Positions 1-12,300 of a stretch of 64,000 nucleotides of DNA are shown here, one piece after another (positions within the stretch are counted from its first letter, which is position 1; the number at the start of each line of letters is the position of its first letter). A program made the translations under genes and the position numbers. The DNA is from Cherax quadricarinatus (lineage: Eukaryota > Arthropoda > Malacostraca > Decapoda > Parastacidae). Below the pieces are notes generated by a model. The model saw only the letters and a list, made by a program, of their open reading frames with translations, searched no databases and was not told the origin of the DNA. The stretch spans positions 31,909,424 through 31,973,423 of the forward strand of contig NC_091303.1 of NCBI RefSeq assembly GCF_038502225.1, read 5' to 3'.

Positions 1-3000
1 ATACAAGGTTTGACCCACTGTGGCATTAATACAAGGTTTCATCCACTGTGGGATTAATACAAGGTTTCACCCACTGTGGGATTAATACAAGGCTTCACAC
101 ACTGTGGGATTAATACAAGACTACACCGACTGAGGAACTAATACAAGGGTTCACAAACTATGGGATTAATACAAGGTTTCACACACTGTGGGATTAATAC
201 AAGGTTTCTCCCACTGTGGGATTAGAACAAGGTTTCTCCCACTGTGGGACTAATACAAGGTTTCACCCACTGTGGGGTTAATAAAAGGTTTCCCACACAG
301 TGGGATTAATACAAGGTTCCACCCACTGTGGGATTAATACAAGGTTTCACCCACTGTAGGATTAATACAAGGTTTCACCCAACGTGGGATTAATACAAGG
401 TTTCACCCACTGTAGCATTACTTCAAGATTTCACCTACTGTAGGATTAATACAAGGTTTCACCCACTGTGTGATTAATACAAGACTTCACCCACTGTGGG
501 ATAAATACAAGGTTACACCCACTCTGGGATTAATACAAGGTTTCTCCCACTGTGGGATTAGAACAAGGTTTCAGCCACTATGGGATTAATACAAGGTTTC
601 AACCATTGTGGGAATAATTCGAGGTTTCACTCATTGTGGGATTAATACAAGGTTTCACCCACTTTGGGATTAATACAAGGCTTCACTTACTGTGGGATTA
701 ACACAAGGTTTCACCCACTGTGGGATTAATTCAAGGTTTCACACTAGGGGATTAATACAAGGTTTCACCCACTGTGGGTTTAATAAAAATTTTCTTCAAC
801 TGTGGGATTAATACAAGGTTTCAACCATTGTGGGAATAATTCGAGGTTTCACTCATTGTGGGATTAATACAAGGTTTCACCCACTTTGGGATTAATACAA
901 GGTTTCTCCCACTGTGGGATTAGAACAAGGTTTCTCCCACTGTGGGACTAATACAAGGTTTCACCCACTGTGGGGTTAATAAAAGTTTTCCCACACAGTG
1001 GGATTAATACAAGGTTCCACCCACTGTGGGATTAATACATGGTTTCACCCACTGTAGGATTAATACAAGGTTTCACCCAACGTGGGATTAATACAAGGTT
1101 TCACCCACTGTAGGATTAGAACAAGGTTTCACCCACTGTGGGATTAATACAAGGTTTCACACAATGTGGGATTAATACAAGGTTTCACCCATTGTGGGAT
1201 TAATACAAGGTTTCATCCACTGTGGGATTAATACAAGGTTTCAAGAACTGTGGGATTAATACAAGGTTTCACCCACTGCGGGATTAATACAAGGTTTCGC
1301 CTACTTTGGGATTAATATAAGGTTTCACCCACTCTGGGATTAATACAAGCTTTCACACACAGTGGGATTAATACATGACTTCACCCACTGTGGGATTAAT
1401 ACAAGGTTTCACATACTGTGGGATTAATACGAGGTTTCACCAACTGTGGGATTAATACAAGGTTTCACACACTGTGGGATTAAAACAAGACTTCACCCAC
1501 TGTGGGATTAATACAAGGTTACACCCACTGTGGGATTAGAATAAGGTTTCTCCCACTGTGGGATTAATAGAAGGTTTCACCCACTGTGGGATTAATACAA
1601 GGTTTCACCCACTGTGGGATTAGAACAAGGTTTATCCCACTGTGGGATTAATAGAAGGTTTCACCCACTGTAGGATTAATTCAAGGTTTCACCCACTGTG
1701 GGATTTATAAAAGGTTTCTCACACTGTGGATTAATACAAGGTTTCAACCATTGTGGGATTATTACAAGGTTTCACCCACTGTCGGATTACTACAAGGTTT
1801 CACATACTGCTGGATTAATACAAGGTTCCACCCACTGAAGGATTAATACAAGACTTCACCAAATGTGGGATTAATACAAGGTTTCACCAACTGTGTGATT
1901 AATAGAAGGTTTCACCCACTGTGGGATTAATTCAAGGTATCACCCACTCTTGGATTAATACGAGGTTTCACCCACTGTGGGATTACTTCAAGGTTTCACC
2001 TAATGTAGGATTAATACAAGGTTTCATCCACTATGGGATTAATACAAGACTTCACCAACAGTGGGATTAATACAAGGTTTCACACAATGTGGGATTAATA
2101 CAAGGTTTCACCCATTTTGGGATTAATACAAGGTTTCATCCACTGTGGGATTAATACAAGGTTTCAAGAACTGTGGGATTAATACAAGGTTTCACCCACT
2201 GCGGGATTAATACAAGGTTTCGCCTACTGTGGGGTTAATACAAGGTTTCACCCACTCTGGGATTAATACAAGGTTTCACACACTGTGGGATTAATACAAG
2301 ACTTCACCCACTGTGGGATTAATACAAGGTTTCACATACTGTGGGATTAATACGAGGTTTCACCAACTGTGGGATTAATACAAGGTTTCACACACTGTGG
2401 GATTAATACAAGACTTCATCCACTGTGGAATTAATACAAGGTTTCACACACTGTGTGATTAAAACAAGACTTCACCCACTGTGGGATTAATACAAGGTTA
2501 CACCCACTGTGGGATTAGAATAAGGTTTCTCCCACTGTGGGATTAATAGAAGGTTTCACCCACTGTGGGATTAATACAAGGTTTCACCCACTGTGGGATT
2601 AGAACAAGGTTTCTCCCACTGTGGGATTAATAGAAGGTTTCACCCACTGTAGGATTAATTCAAGGTTTCACCCACTGTGGGATTAATAAAAGGTTTCCCA
2701 CACTGAGGATTAATACAAGGTTTCACCCATTGTGGGATTATTACAAGGTTTCACCCACTGTCGGATTACTACAAGGTTTCACATACTGCTGGATTAATAC
2801 AAGGTTCCACCCACTGTAGGATTAATACAAGACTTCACCAACTGTGGGATTAATACAAGGTTTCACCAACTGTGTGATTAATACAAGGTTTCACCCACTG
2901 TGGGATTAATAAAAGGTATCACCTACTGTGGGATTAATACAAGGTTTCACCCACTGTGGGATTAATACAAGGTTTCACCCACTGAGGGATTAATACAAGG

Positions 3001-6000
3001 TTTCAACCACTGTGGGATTACTACAAGGTTTCATCCACTGTAGGATTAATACAAGGTTTCACCCTCTAAGAGTAATACAAGGTTTCACCCACTGTGGAAT
3101 TAATGCAAGACTTCGCCCACTGTGGGATTAATACAAGGTTTCACACACTGTGGGATTAATACAAGGTTTCACGCACTGTGGGATTAATACAAGGTTTCTC
3201 CCACGGTGTGGTTAATACAAGGTTTCACCCACTGTGGAATTAATACAAGGTTTCGCCCTCTGTGGTATTAATACAATTTTTCTTCAGTTGTGGGATTAAT
3301 ATAAGGTTTAAACCAATGTGGGAATAATACGAGGTTTCACCCACTGTGGGATTAATACAAGGTTTCATCCACTTTGGGATTAGTACAAGGTTTCACCCAC
3401 TGTGGGATTAATACAAGGTTTCACCCACTGAGGGATTAACACAAGGTTTCACATAATGGAAGATTAATACAAGGTTTCACCCACTGTGGGATTAATACAA
3501 GGTTTCACCCACTGTGGGATTAATACAAGGTTTCGCTTACTGTGAGATTAAAACAAGGTTTCACCCACTGTGGGATTAATACAAGGTTTCACACTCTGTG
3601 GGATTAACACAATGTTTCACACACTGAGGGATTAATAAAAGGTTTCACACACTGTGGGATTAATACAAGGTTTCACCCACTGTGGGATTAATACAAGGTT
3701 TCACTCACTGTGGGATTAATACACGGTTTTACCCAGTGTGGGATTAATACAAGGTTTCACCCACTATGGGATTAATACAAGGTTTCGCCCACTGTGGGTT
3801 TAATAAAATTTTTCTTCAAATGTGGGATTAATACAAGGTTTCAACCATTGTGGGAATAATTTGAGGTTTCACTCATTTTGAGATTAATACAAGGTTTCAC
3901 CCACTTTGGGATTAATACAAGGCTTCACTTACTGTGGGATTAACACAAGGTTTCACCCACTGTGGGATTAATTCAAGGTTTCATACTGGGGGACTAACAC
4001 AAAGTTTCACCCACTGTGAGATTAATACAAGGTTTCACCCACTGTGGGATTAGTAAAAATTTTCCTCAACTGTGGGATTAATACAAGGTTTCAACCATTG
4101 TGGGAATAATTCGAGGTTTCACTCATTGTGGGATTAATACAAGATTTCACCCACTTTGGGATTAATAGAAGGCTTCATTTACTGTGGGATTAACAAAAGG
4201 TTTCACCCACTGTGGGATTAATTCAAGGTTTAACACTGGGGGATTTACACAAGGTTTCACCCACTGTGAGATTAATACAAGGTTTCACCCACTGTGGGAT
4301 TAATACAAGGTTTCACCCACTGTGGGATTAATACAAGGTTTCACCCACTGTGGGATTAATACAAGGATTCACCCACTGTGGGATTAATACAAGGTTCCAC
4401 GAACTGTGGGATTAATTCATGGTATCACCCACTCTGGAATTAATACGAGGTTTCACCCACTGTGGGATTACTTCAAGGTTTCACCTAATGTAGGATTAAT
4501 ACAAGGTTTCACCCACTATGGGATTAATACAAGACTTCACCAACTGTGGGATTAATACAAGGTTTCACACAATGTGGGATTAATACAAGGTTTCACCCAT
4601 TGTGGGATTAATACAAGGTTTCATCCACTGTGGGATTAATACAAGGTTTCAAGAACTGTGGGATTAATACAAGGTTTTACACACTGTGGGATTAATACGA
4701 GGTTTCACCAACTGTGGGATTAATACAAGGTTTCACACACTGTGGAATTAATACAAGGTTACACCCACTGTGGGATTAGAACAAGGTTTCTCCCACACTG
4801 GGATTAATAGGTTTCACCCACTGTTGGATTAATACAAGGTTTCACCCACTGTGGGATTAGAACAATGTTTCTCCCAATGTGGGATTAATTCAAGGTTTCA
4901 CCCACTGTGGGATTAATAAAAGGTTTCCCACACTGTGGGATTAATACAAGGTTTCACCCACTGTGGGATTAATACAAGGTTTCACCCACTGTGGGATTAT
5001 TACAAGGTTTCACCCACTGTGGGATTAATACAAGGTTTCACCCACTGTGGGATTAATACAAGGTTTCAACCACTGTGGGATTAATACAAGGTTTCATCCA
5101 CTGTGGGATTAATACAAGGTTTCACCCTCTAGGAGTAATACAAGGTTTCACCCACTGTGGAATTAATTGAAGACTTCGCCCACTGTGGGATTAATACAAG
5201 GTTTCACACACTCTGGGATTAATACAAGGTTTCACGCTTTGTGGGATTAATACAAGGTTTCACCCACGGTGGGGTTAATACAAGGTTTCACCCACTGTGG
5301 GATTAATACAAGGTTTCAACCATTTTGGGAATAATACGAGGTTTCCCCCACTGTGGGATTACTTCAAGGTTTCACCTAATGTAGGATTAATACAAGGTTT
5401 CATCCACTATGGGATTAATACAAGACTTCGTCAACTGTGGGATTAATACAAGGTTTCACACAATGTGGGATTAATACAAGGTTTCACCCATTGTGGGATT
5501 AATACAAGGTTTCATCCTCTGTGGGATTAATACAAGGTTTCAAGAACTGTGGGGTTAATACAAGGTTTCACCCACTGCGGGATTAATACAAGGTTTCGCC
5601 TACTGTGGGATTAATATAAGGTTTCACCCACTCTGGGATTAATACAAGCTTTCACACACTGTGGGATTAATACATGACTTCACCCACTGTGGGATTGATA
5701 CAAGGTTTCACATACTGTGGGATTAATACGAGGTTTCACCAACTGTGGGATTAATACAAGGTTTCACACACTGTGGGATTAATACAAGACTTCATCCACT
5801 GTGGAATTAATACAAGGTTTCACACATTGTGTGAATAAAGCAAGACTTCAATCACTGTGGGATTAATACAAGGTTACACCCACTGTGGGATTAGAATAAG
5901 GTTTCTCCCACTGTGGGATTAATAGAAGGTTTCACCCTCTGTGGGAATAATACAAGGTTTCACCCACTGTAGGATTAGAACAAGGTTTATCCCACTGTGG

Positions 6001-6731
6001 GATTAATAGAAGGTTTCACCCACTGTAGGATTAATTCAAGGTTTCACCCACCGTGGGATTTATAAAAGGTTTCCCACACTGTGGATTAATACAAGGTTTC
6101 GCCCATTGTGGGATTATTACAAGGTTTCACCCACTGTCGGATTACTACAAGGTTTCACATACTGCTGGATTAATACAAGGTTCCACCCACTGAAGGATTA
6201 ATACAAGACTTCACCAACTGTGGGATTAATACAAGGTTTCACCAACTGTGTGATTAATAGAAAGTTTCACCCACTGTGGGATTAACACAATGTTTCACAC
6301 ACTGAGAGATTAATACAAGGTTTCACCCACTGTGGGATTAATACAAGGTTTCACCCACTGCGGGATTAACACAATTTTTCACACACTGAGGGATTAATAC
6401 AAGGTTTCACCCACTGCGGGATTAACACAATGTTTCACACACTGTGGGATCATTACAAGGTTTCTCCCACTATGGGATTAATACAAGGTTTCACCCACTG
6501 TGGGAGTAATACAAGTTTTTCAACACTGTGGGATTAATACAAGGTTTCACGCACTGTGAGATTATTACAAGGTTTCACACACTCTGGGATTAATACAAGA
6601 CTTCACCCACTGTGGGATTCATACAAGGTTTCGCACACTATGGGATTAATACAAGGTTTCACCCACTTTGGGATTAATACAAGGTTTCGCCCTCTGTTGG
6701 ATTAATACAATTTTTCTTCAACTGTGGGATT
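1..6731. repeat. 28-bp satellite array, left block
   Basis: About 240 head-to-tail copies of a 28-bp unit containing ATTAATACAAGG, TTTCACC and the dyad CCCACTGTGGG. The array is already in progress at base 1, so its left end lies outside the window. Copies differ by scattered substitutions and small indels (for example ACTGCGGG, CACTTTGGG, TTTCGCC), and sets of variant monomers recur in the same order, for example the TTTCAAGAACTG monomer at about 1242, 2165, 4650 and 5541. That pattern indicates higher-order repeat amplification. No open frame of note lies within it. No function can be assigned beyond satellite DNA. Confidence 0.97.
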
Positions 6732-7057
6732 GTTATTGCTGTTCTTGCTGCTGAACAGCGGTTTAGTGCCGATGAAGGTAACGTAGGTAGCAATGATACG
6801 GCCGTGGAGTAGTTTGGCTTTAATTGGGTAGGAGTGAGTACACAACGGGCAGTGTGAGGGAGTGACCGCAAGCCAGTCCGTGGAGGGGGAGCACTTGTGT
6901 CTATCAAGAGGGTCGGCCTAGGAGTGAGTGAGAGTGAGGCAAGTCTGGGCATACTGAAGTGGCAAGGCCTATAGGTGGCAGCACCAGCATGGCGCGAAAT
7001 ATGACCTAAGCTGGCAGACAGCATGGGCTGTTTGTGCAGACAGTACAGGCTGTCTAC
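6732..7057 (-). repeat. Terminal direct repeat, left copy (3' LTR-like)
   Basis: The segment 6924-7053 matches 9210-9340 closely over about 130 bp, sharing GTGAGGCAAGTCTGGGCA, AGTGGCAAGGCCTATAGG and GCACCAGCATGGCGCGAAAT. Weaker similarity continues leftwards to GGTAAC at 6777-6782 (counterpart 9052-9057). The part from 6732 to 6776 has no clear counterpart. Sequence to the right of 7057 may still belong to a longer LTR that is truncated in the other copy. Confidence 0.6.
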
Positions 7058-8242
7058 ATACACTCGGCCACCTACCGCGCGTCGTCCCGACGCGACAATA
7101 CTGGTGGTAAAAGAAACTCGGTCTCTCTCTCGTAGGAACAAGGCACAGAACACAAAATAAAAACATATATATACATATGGACATAGAAAAAAAACTTCCT
7201 ACAGGGAGGGAGGAAAAAACATGTCGGGTGTGCTAAACATCGTGGTCATAGGCAGTGAGCATCGAAGTGCATCACTGCACGCCTTCCTGCGTCTGGACAG
7301 ATACTGCAACACAGGAGACATCGCTGCGGCTTAGCTGTGACGTAACAGGTTACGGTCTCCTCTGGAACAGTGAAGCAGTCATCGTAGGAGTCGCTGCAGG
7401 TTTCACTCAACCTGGGGCACAACATGCTGGTGCCCTCGAGTGAGGCGTCGACAAAACTCGGCAACTGGGCAGGACTTCTGGCAAGCGACTCAGGACACTT
7501 CTCGACTGGTACTGTCGCTGGGCTGTCACTGCCGGCGAGCGTGGAGCGAGTTGTGGAGCGAGTCGTGGCAGAGACGACTGGGCGAAACATTTGGGAGTCG
7601 TAACATCATACACCAGACTGCAGTGAGAGAGCTAGCAGTCAAAGTGACATCTTCTTTGTGCAGGCTGCTCACTGAAGCTTGTGACACGAGGCTGACACAG
7701 CGCCTGCCGACAGGGCTAACTGCAGCTTGACGAGTATCATTCGGCAGTTGGAGTTATAGCAGAGGTTAGTCTAAGCGTCCCCAGACTTGTTTCTCTACAT
7801 ATAACTGCACTCTGACGGTCTGGAGGTGAAGTGAAACAAATCTCGATGGGAATCGTAGCAGGTACGATTCTGCAGAACAACACGAGCGACGAGCATAAAA
7901 GCTTTCTGTATAAGGGGGCTCGGGCTCAGGGCTGTCTGATAACAGCTGTCAAACACACTGGTCACACGGGTGACTTAACACAGTGGTGCTACTCAGGTCT
8001 GGCTCAGACCTCACTGGACACACGGAAACTTTACACACCCGCGGTACAACATGGCTTAAACTAGCAAATGATGCTTTTCTGCGCATAAAACTGAGTCTAA
8101 GACATATACTAAAATGTGAGAACACTGACTGAGAGGAATTACCACACGACATATATCTTCTCTTAGTCTTCTCGACAATACTAAAGTAATTACTGAACAC
8201 TCGATGGTGACATCATGTGATGTCAGGCGTGATGTCGCGAGG

Positions 8243-8339
8243 TGACGTCAGCAGCACTGTGACGTCAGCAGACATCTCGAGGTGACGTCAGGCAGACATC
8301 GTGACGTCATGAAGTCGGGCAGCATCGTCGGTGACGTCA
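8243..8339. promoter_or_regulatory. Cluster of five perfect TGACGTCA palindromes
   Basis: Exact TGACGTCA octamers sit at 8243-8250, 8260-8267, 8283-8290, 8302-8309 and 8332-8339. Near-matches (GATGTCAGG, GATGTCGCG) lie just upstream from about 8210. Each is embedded in a degenerate unit of about 17-30 bp with GCAG or CAGAC between copies. TGACGTCA is the consensus cAMP-response element bound by CREB/ATF bZIP proteins in animals. The cluster lies inside the LTR-like element, so it could be an internal enhancer of that element or simply a short CpG-containing tandem repeat. Binding is inference. Confidence 0.5.
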
Positions 8340-9051
8340 ATGTGATGCGGGCAGCAGACCACAGCATGAGGCCTGGGACATCTGGTAACTCACGTAGCTC
8401 GTAGGTCTACATGACATCGCCCACACCCACGTGGCGTCGTGATCTACGTGGCATGCTGATCCACGTAGCTTCGAGTGGCCTCGGGCACTCGGATACACAG
8501 CTCTGGCAATGAATTCACATGGAAAACAGCAGAAAACACAGCAGAGGGAGTGGGCAGTGGTGAGTGGTGTATGGTAGTGTGGTGGCGAGGAGAGTGGGAG
8601 AGTGTATGGCAGGGCGGGCATCTGGCCATTCCTCCTCCTCCCACCCACAAACACGTGGAGAACTCACACTGGACGCAGAAATCACCACAAAACTCACCTC
8701 TGGCTTGCTGAAACAGCTGTGCTGAGCTGAACAACAACAGCAGCAACATACAAGTGACGCTGAACACATGACTTGAGAAACAGCGTGGGACGCTGTAGCG
8801 TGGGGTCACTGTGACGCCACTTACAATTCTCGGAGAATTTCGGCAAATTTCGGCCTGGATCCTGCTTGTACCTGTGTCTGGATGCTCAAACGTGCACACT
8901 CGACATCAGGATAACTTGTTGAGAGACGGATGCTTCTTGCATGGGATGATGAAGTGAAGATGACTTCATTCCTCTTCCTTCCTCTCTCCGGGCAAACAAC
9001 TGCTGCCACCACCGCTGCTATCATTTATAAAAAAGGATTATTTGGCGTTCT

Positions 9052-9342
9052 GGTAACGGGTGGATAAATCATACGTCTTCTTCGGAGGCTTCTTTGTTTA
9101 TTGAAAGGTCGTGGTGGGATACAGGCTTGTGTGTTTGAGCCCATGGCCCGGGAGGGCCATCCCACGAGAGAGAGTTAGGAGGCCTTGTGTCTTGATGCCA
9201 GGCCGCTGTGTGAGTGAGGGTGAGGCAAGTCTGGGCAGTATCGAAGTGGCAAGGCCTATAGGTGGCAGCACCAGCATGGCGCGAAATATGAACTAAGCTG
9301 GCAGACAGCATGGGCTGTCTGTGCAGACAGTACAAGCTGTGT
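9052..9342 (-). repeat. Terminal direct repeat, right copy (5' LTR-like)
   Basis: This is the partner of 6732-7057. On the minus strand it begins next to the satellite junction with a TGTACTGTCTGC segment, runs through the 130-bp conserved core and includes CAATAAACAAAG (polyadenylation-signal-like, complement of 9092-9103). It ends near the GTTACC shared with the left copy. The order of a TG-rich start, a core and then AATAAA is what an LTR would show, but the boundaries are only approximate. Confidence 0.6.
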
Positions 9343-12300
9343 ACTGTGGGATTAACACAAGGTTTCACCCACTGTGGGATTAATACAAGGTTTCACCCAC
9401 TGTGGGATTAATACAAGGTTTCACCCACTGAGGGATTAATACAAGGTTTCACCCACTGTGGGATTAATACAAGGTTTCATCCGCTGTGGGATTAATAAAA
9501 GGTTTCACCCTCTGTAGGATTAATACAAGGTTTCACCCACTGTGGGATTAATACAAGACTTCACCCACTGTGGGATTAATACAAGGTTTCACCCACGGTG
9601 GGATTAATACAAGGTTTCACCAACTGAGGGATTAATACAAGGTTTCGCCCTCTGTGAGATTAATACAATTTTTCTTCAACTGTGGGAATAATAAAATTTT
9701 TCTTCAACTGTGGGATTAATACAAGGTTTCAACCATTCTGGGAATAATACGAGGTTTCGCCCACTGTGGGAATAATTCAAGGTTTCACCCACTTTAGGAT
9801 TAATACAAGGTTTCACCCACTGTGGGATTAATACAAGGTTTCACCCACTGTGGGATTAATGCAAGGTTTCACACAATGGGGGATTAATACAAGGTTTCAC
9901 CCACTGTGGGATTAATACAAGGTTTCACCCACTATGGGATTAATACAAGGTTTCGCTTACTGTGGGGCTAATACAAGGTTTCACCCACTGTGGGATTAAT
10001 ACAAGGTTTCACCCACTGCGGGATTAACACAATGTTTCACACACTGAGGGAATAATACAAGGTTTCACCCAGTGTGGGATTAATACAAGGTTTCACCCAC
10101 TGCGGGATTAACACAATTTTTCACACACTGAGGGATTAATACAAGGTTTCACCCACTGCGGGATTAACACAATGTTTCACACACTGTGGGATCATTACAA
10201 GGTTTCTCCCACTATGGGATTAATACAAGGTTTCAACCACTGTGTTATTAATACAAGGTTTCACCCACTGTAGGATTAATACAAGACTTCACCCACTGCG
10301 GGATTAATACAAGGTTTCACACACTGTGGGATTAATACAAGGTTTCACGCACTGTGAGATTATTACAAGGTTTCACACACTGTGGGATTAATACAAGACT
10401 TCACCCACTGTGGGATTCATACAAGGTTTCGCACACTATGGGATTAATACAAGGTTTCACACACTGTGGGATTAAAACAAGGTTTAACATACTGTGGGAT
10501 TAATACAAGACTTCACCCACTGTGGGATTAATACAAGGTTTCACCCACTGTGGGATTAATACAAGACTTAACTCACTGTGGGATTAGTACAAGGTTTCAC
10601 CAACTGTGTGATTAATACAAGACTTCACTCACTGTGGGATTAATACAAGGTTTCACCCACTGTGGGATTAATACAAGGTTTCGCTAACTGTGGGATTTAA
10701 ACAAGGCTTCACCCACTCTGGTATTAACACAAGGTTTCACCCACTGTGGGATTACTACAAGGTTTCACCTACTGTGTGATTAATACAAGGTTTCACCCAT
10801 TGTTGTATTAATACAAGGCTTTTCCAACTGAGGGATTAATTCAAGGTTTCACCTACTCTGGGATTAATACAAGGTTTCACAAACTGTGGGATTAATACTA
10901 GGTTTCACCCAATGCCGGATTAATACAAGATTTCACCCACTGTGGGATTAATACAAGGTTTCACCCACTGTGGGATTAATACTAGGTTTCACCCAATGCC
11001 GGATTAATACAAGATTTCACCCACTGTGGGATTAATACAAGGTTTCACCCACTGCGGGATTAATACAAGGTTTCACCCACTGTGGGATTAATACTAGGTT
11101 TAACCCAATGCCGGATTAATCCAAGATTTCACCCACTGTGGGATTAATACAAGGTTTCACCCACTGCGGGATTAATACAAGGTTTCACCCACTGTGGGAT
11201 TAATACAAGGTTTCACACACTGTGGGATTAATATAAGGTTTCACTCACTGTGGGATTAATACAAGACTTCAGACATTGTTAGATTAATACAAGGTTTCAC
11301 ACACTCTGAGATTAATACAAGGTTTCACCCACTGTGGGATTAATACAAGGTTTCACCCACTGTGGGATTAATACAAGGTTTCACACACTGTGGGATTAAT
11401 ACAAGGTTTCACCCACTGTGGGATTAATACAAGGTTTCACACACTGTGGGATTAATATATGGTTTCACCCACTGTGGGATTAATACTAGGTTTCACCCAA
11501 TGCCGGATTAATACAAGATTTCACCCACTGTGGGATTAATACAAGGTTTCACCCACTGCGGGATTAATACAAGGTTTCACCCACTGTGGGATTAATACTA
11601 GGTTTAACCCAATGCCGGATTAATACAAGATTTCACCCACTGTGGGATTAATACAAGGTTTCATCCACTGCGGGATTAATACAAGGTTTCACCCACTGTG
11701 GGATTAATACAAGGTTTCACACACTGTGGGATTAATATAAGGTTTCACTCACTGTGGGATTAATACAAGACTTCAGACATTGTTAGATTAATACAAGGTT
11801 TCACGCGCTGTGGGATTAATACAAGGTTTCACCCACTGTGGGATTATTACAATGTTTCAATCACTGTGGGATTAATACAAGGTTTCACCCACTGTGCGAT
11901 TAATACAAAGTTTCACTCACTGTGGGTTTAATACAAGGTTCCAAACACTATGGAATTAATACAAGGTTTCGCCCACTGTGGGATTAATACAATGTTTCAC
12001 ACACTGAGGGACAAATACAAGGTTTCACCCACTGTGGGATTAATACAAGGTTTCACACACTGAGGGATAAAAACAAGGTTTCTCCCACTGTGGAATTATT
12101 ACAAGGTTTCACTCACTGTGGGGTTAATACAAGGTTCCAAACACTGTGGGATTAATACAAGGTTTCGCCCACTGTGGGATTAATACAATGTTTCACACAC
12201 TGAGGGATTAATACAAGGTTTCACCCACTCTGGGATTAATACAAGGTTTCACACATTGTGGGATTAATACAAGGTTTCACCCACTATGGGATTAATACAA

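Larger units (their letters stand above)
6732..9342 (-). mobile_element. LTR-retrotransposon-like insertion in the 28-bp satellite, no visible polymerase
   Basis: This 2.6-kb non-satellite segment interrupts the 28-bp array and is bounded by related direct repeats (6732-7057 and 9052-9342). The 11-bp string ACTGTGGGATT lies at both junctions (6721-6731 and 9343-9353); an uninterrupted monomer has it once, so it behaves as a target-site duplication. Read on the minus strand, the 9052-9342 repeat would be the 5' terminal repeat and carries AATAAA (complement of 9097-9102). The interior (7058-9051) has only short frames with no protease, reverse transcriptase, RNase H or integrase motif that I recognise, so I infer a non-autonomous or deleted copy. 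The terminal repeats are diverged and differ by indels, suggesting an old insertion. Alternatives are a segmental insertion that happens to be flanked by two copies of a dispersed repeat, or a non-LTR element given the long duplication. No polypurine tract or primer-binding site was confirmed. Confidence 0.6.

Noticed and set aside
6674..9368. Short open frames of 60-160 codons in the 28-bp satellite insertion
   Set aside because: No domain, no consistent codon pattern, and several overlap on both strands. The longest on the minus strand runs across the terminal repeat into the satellite.
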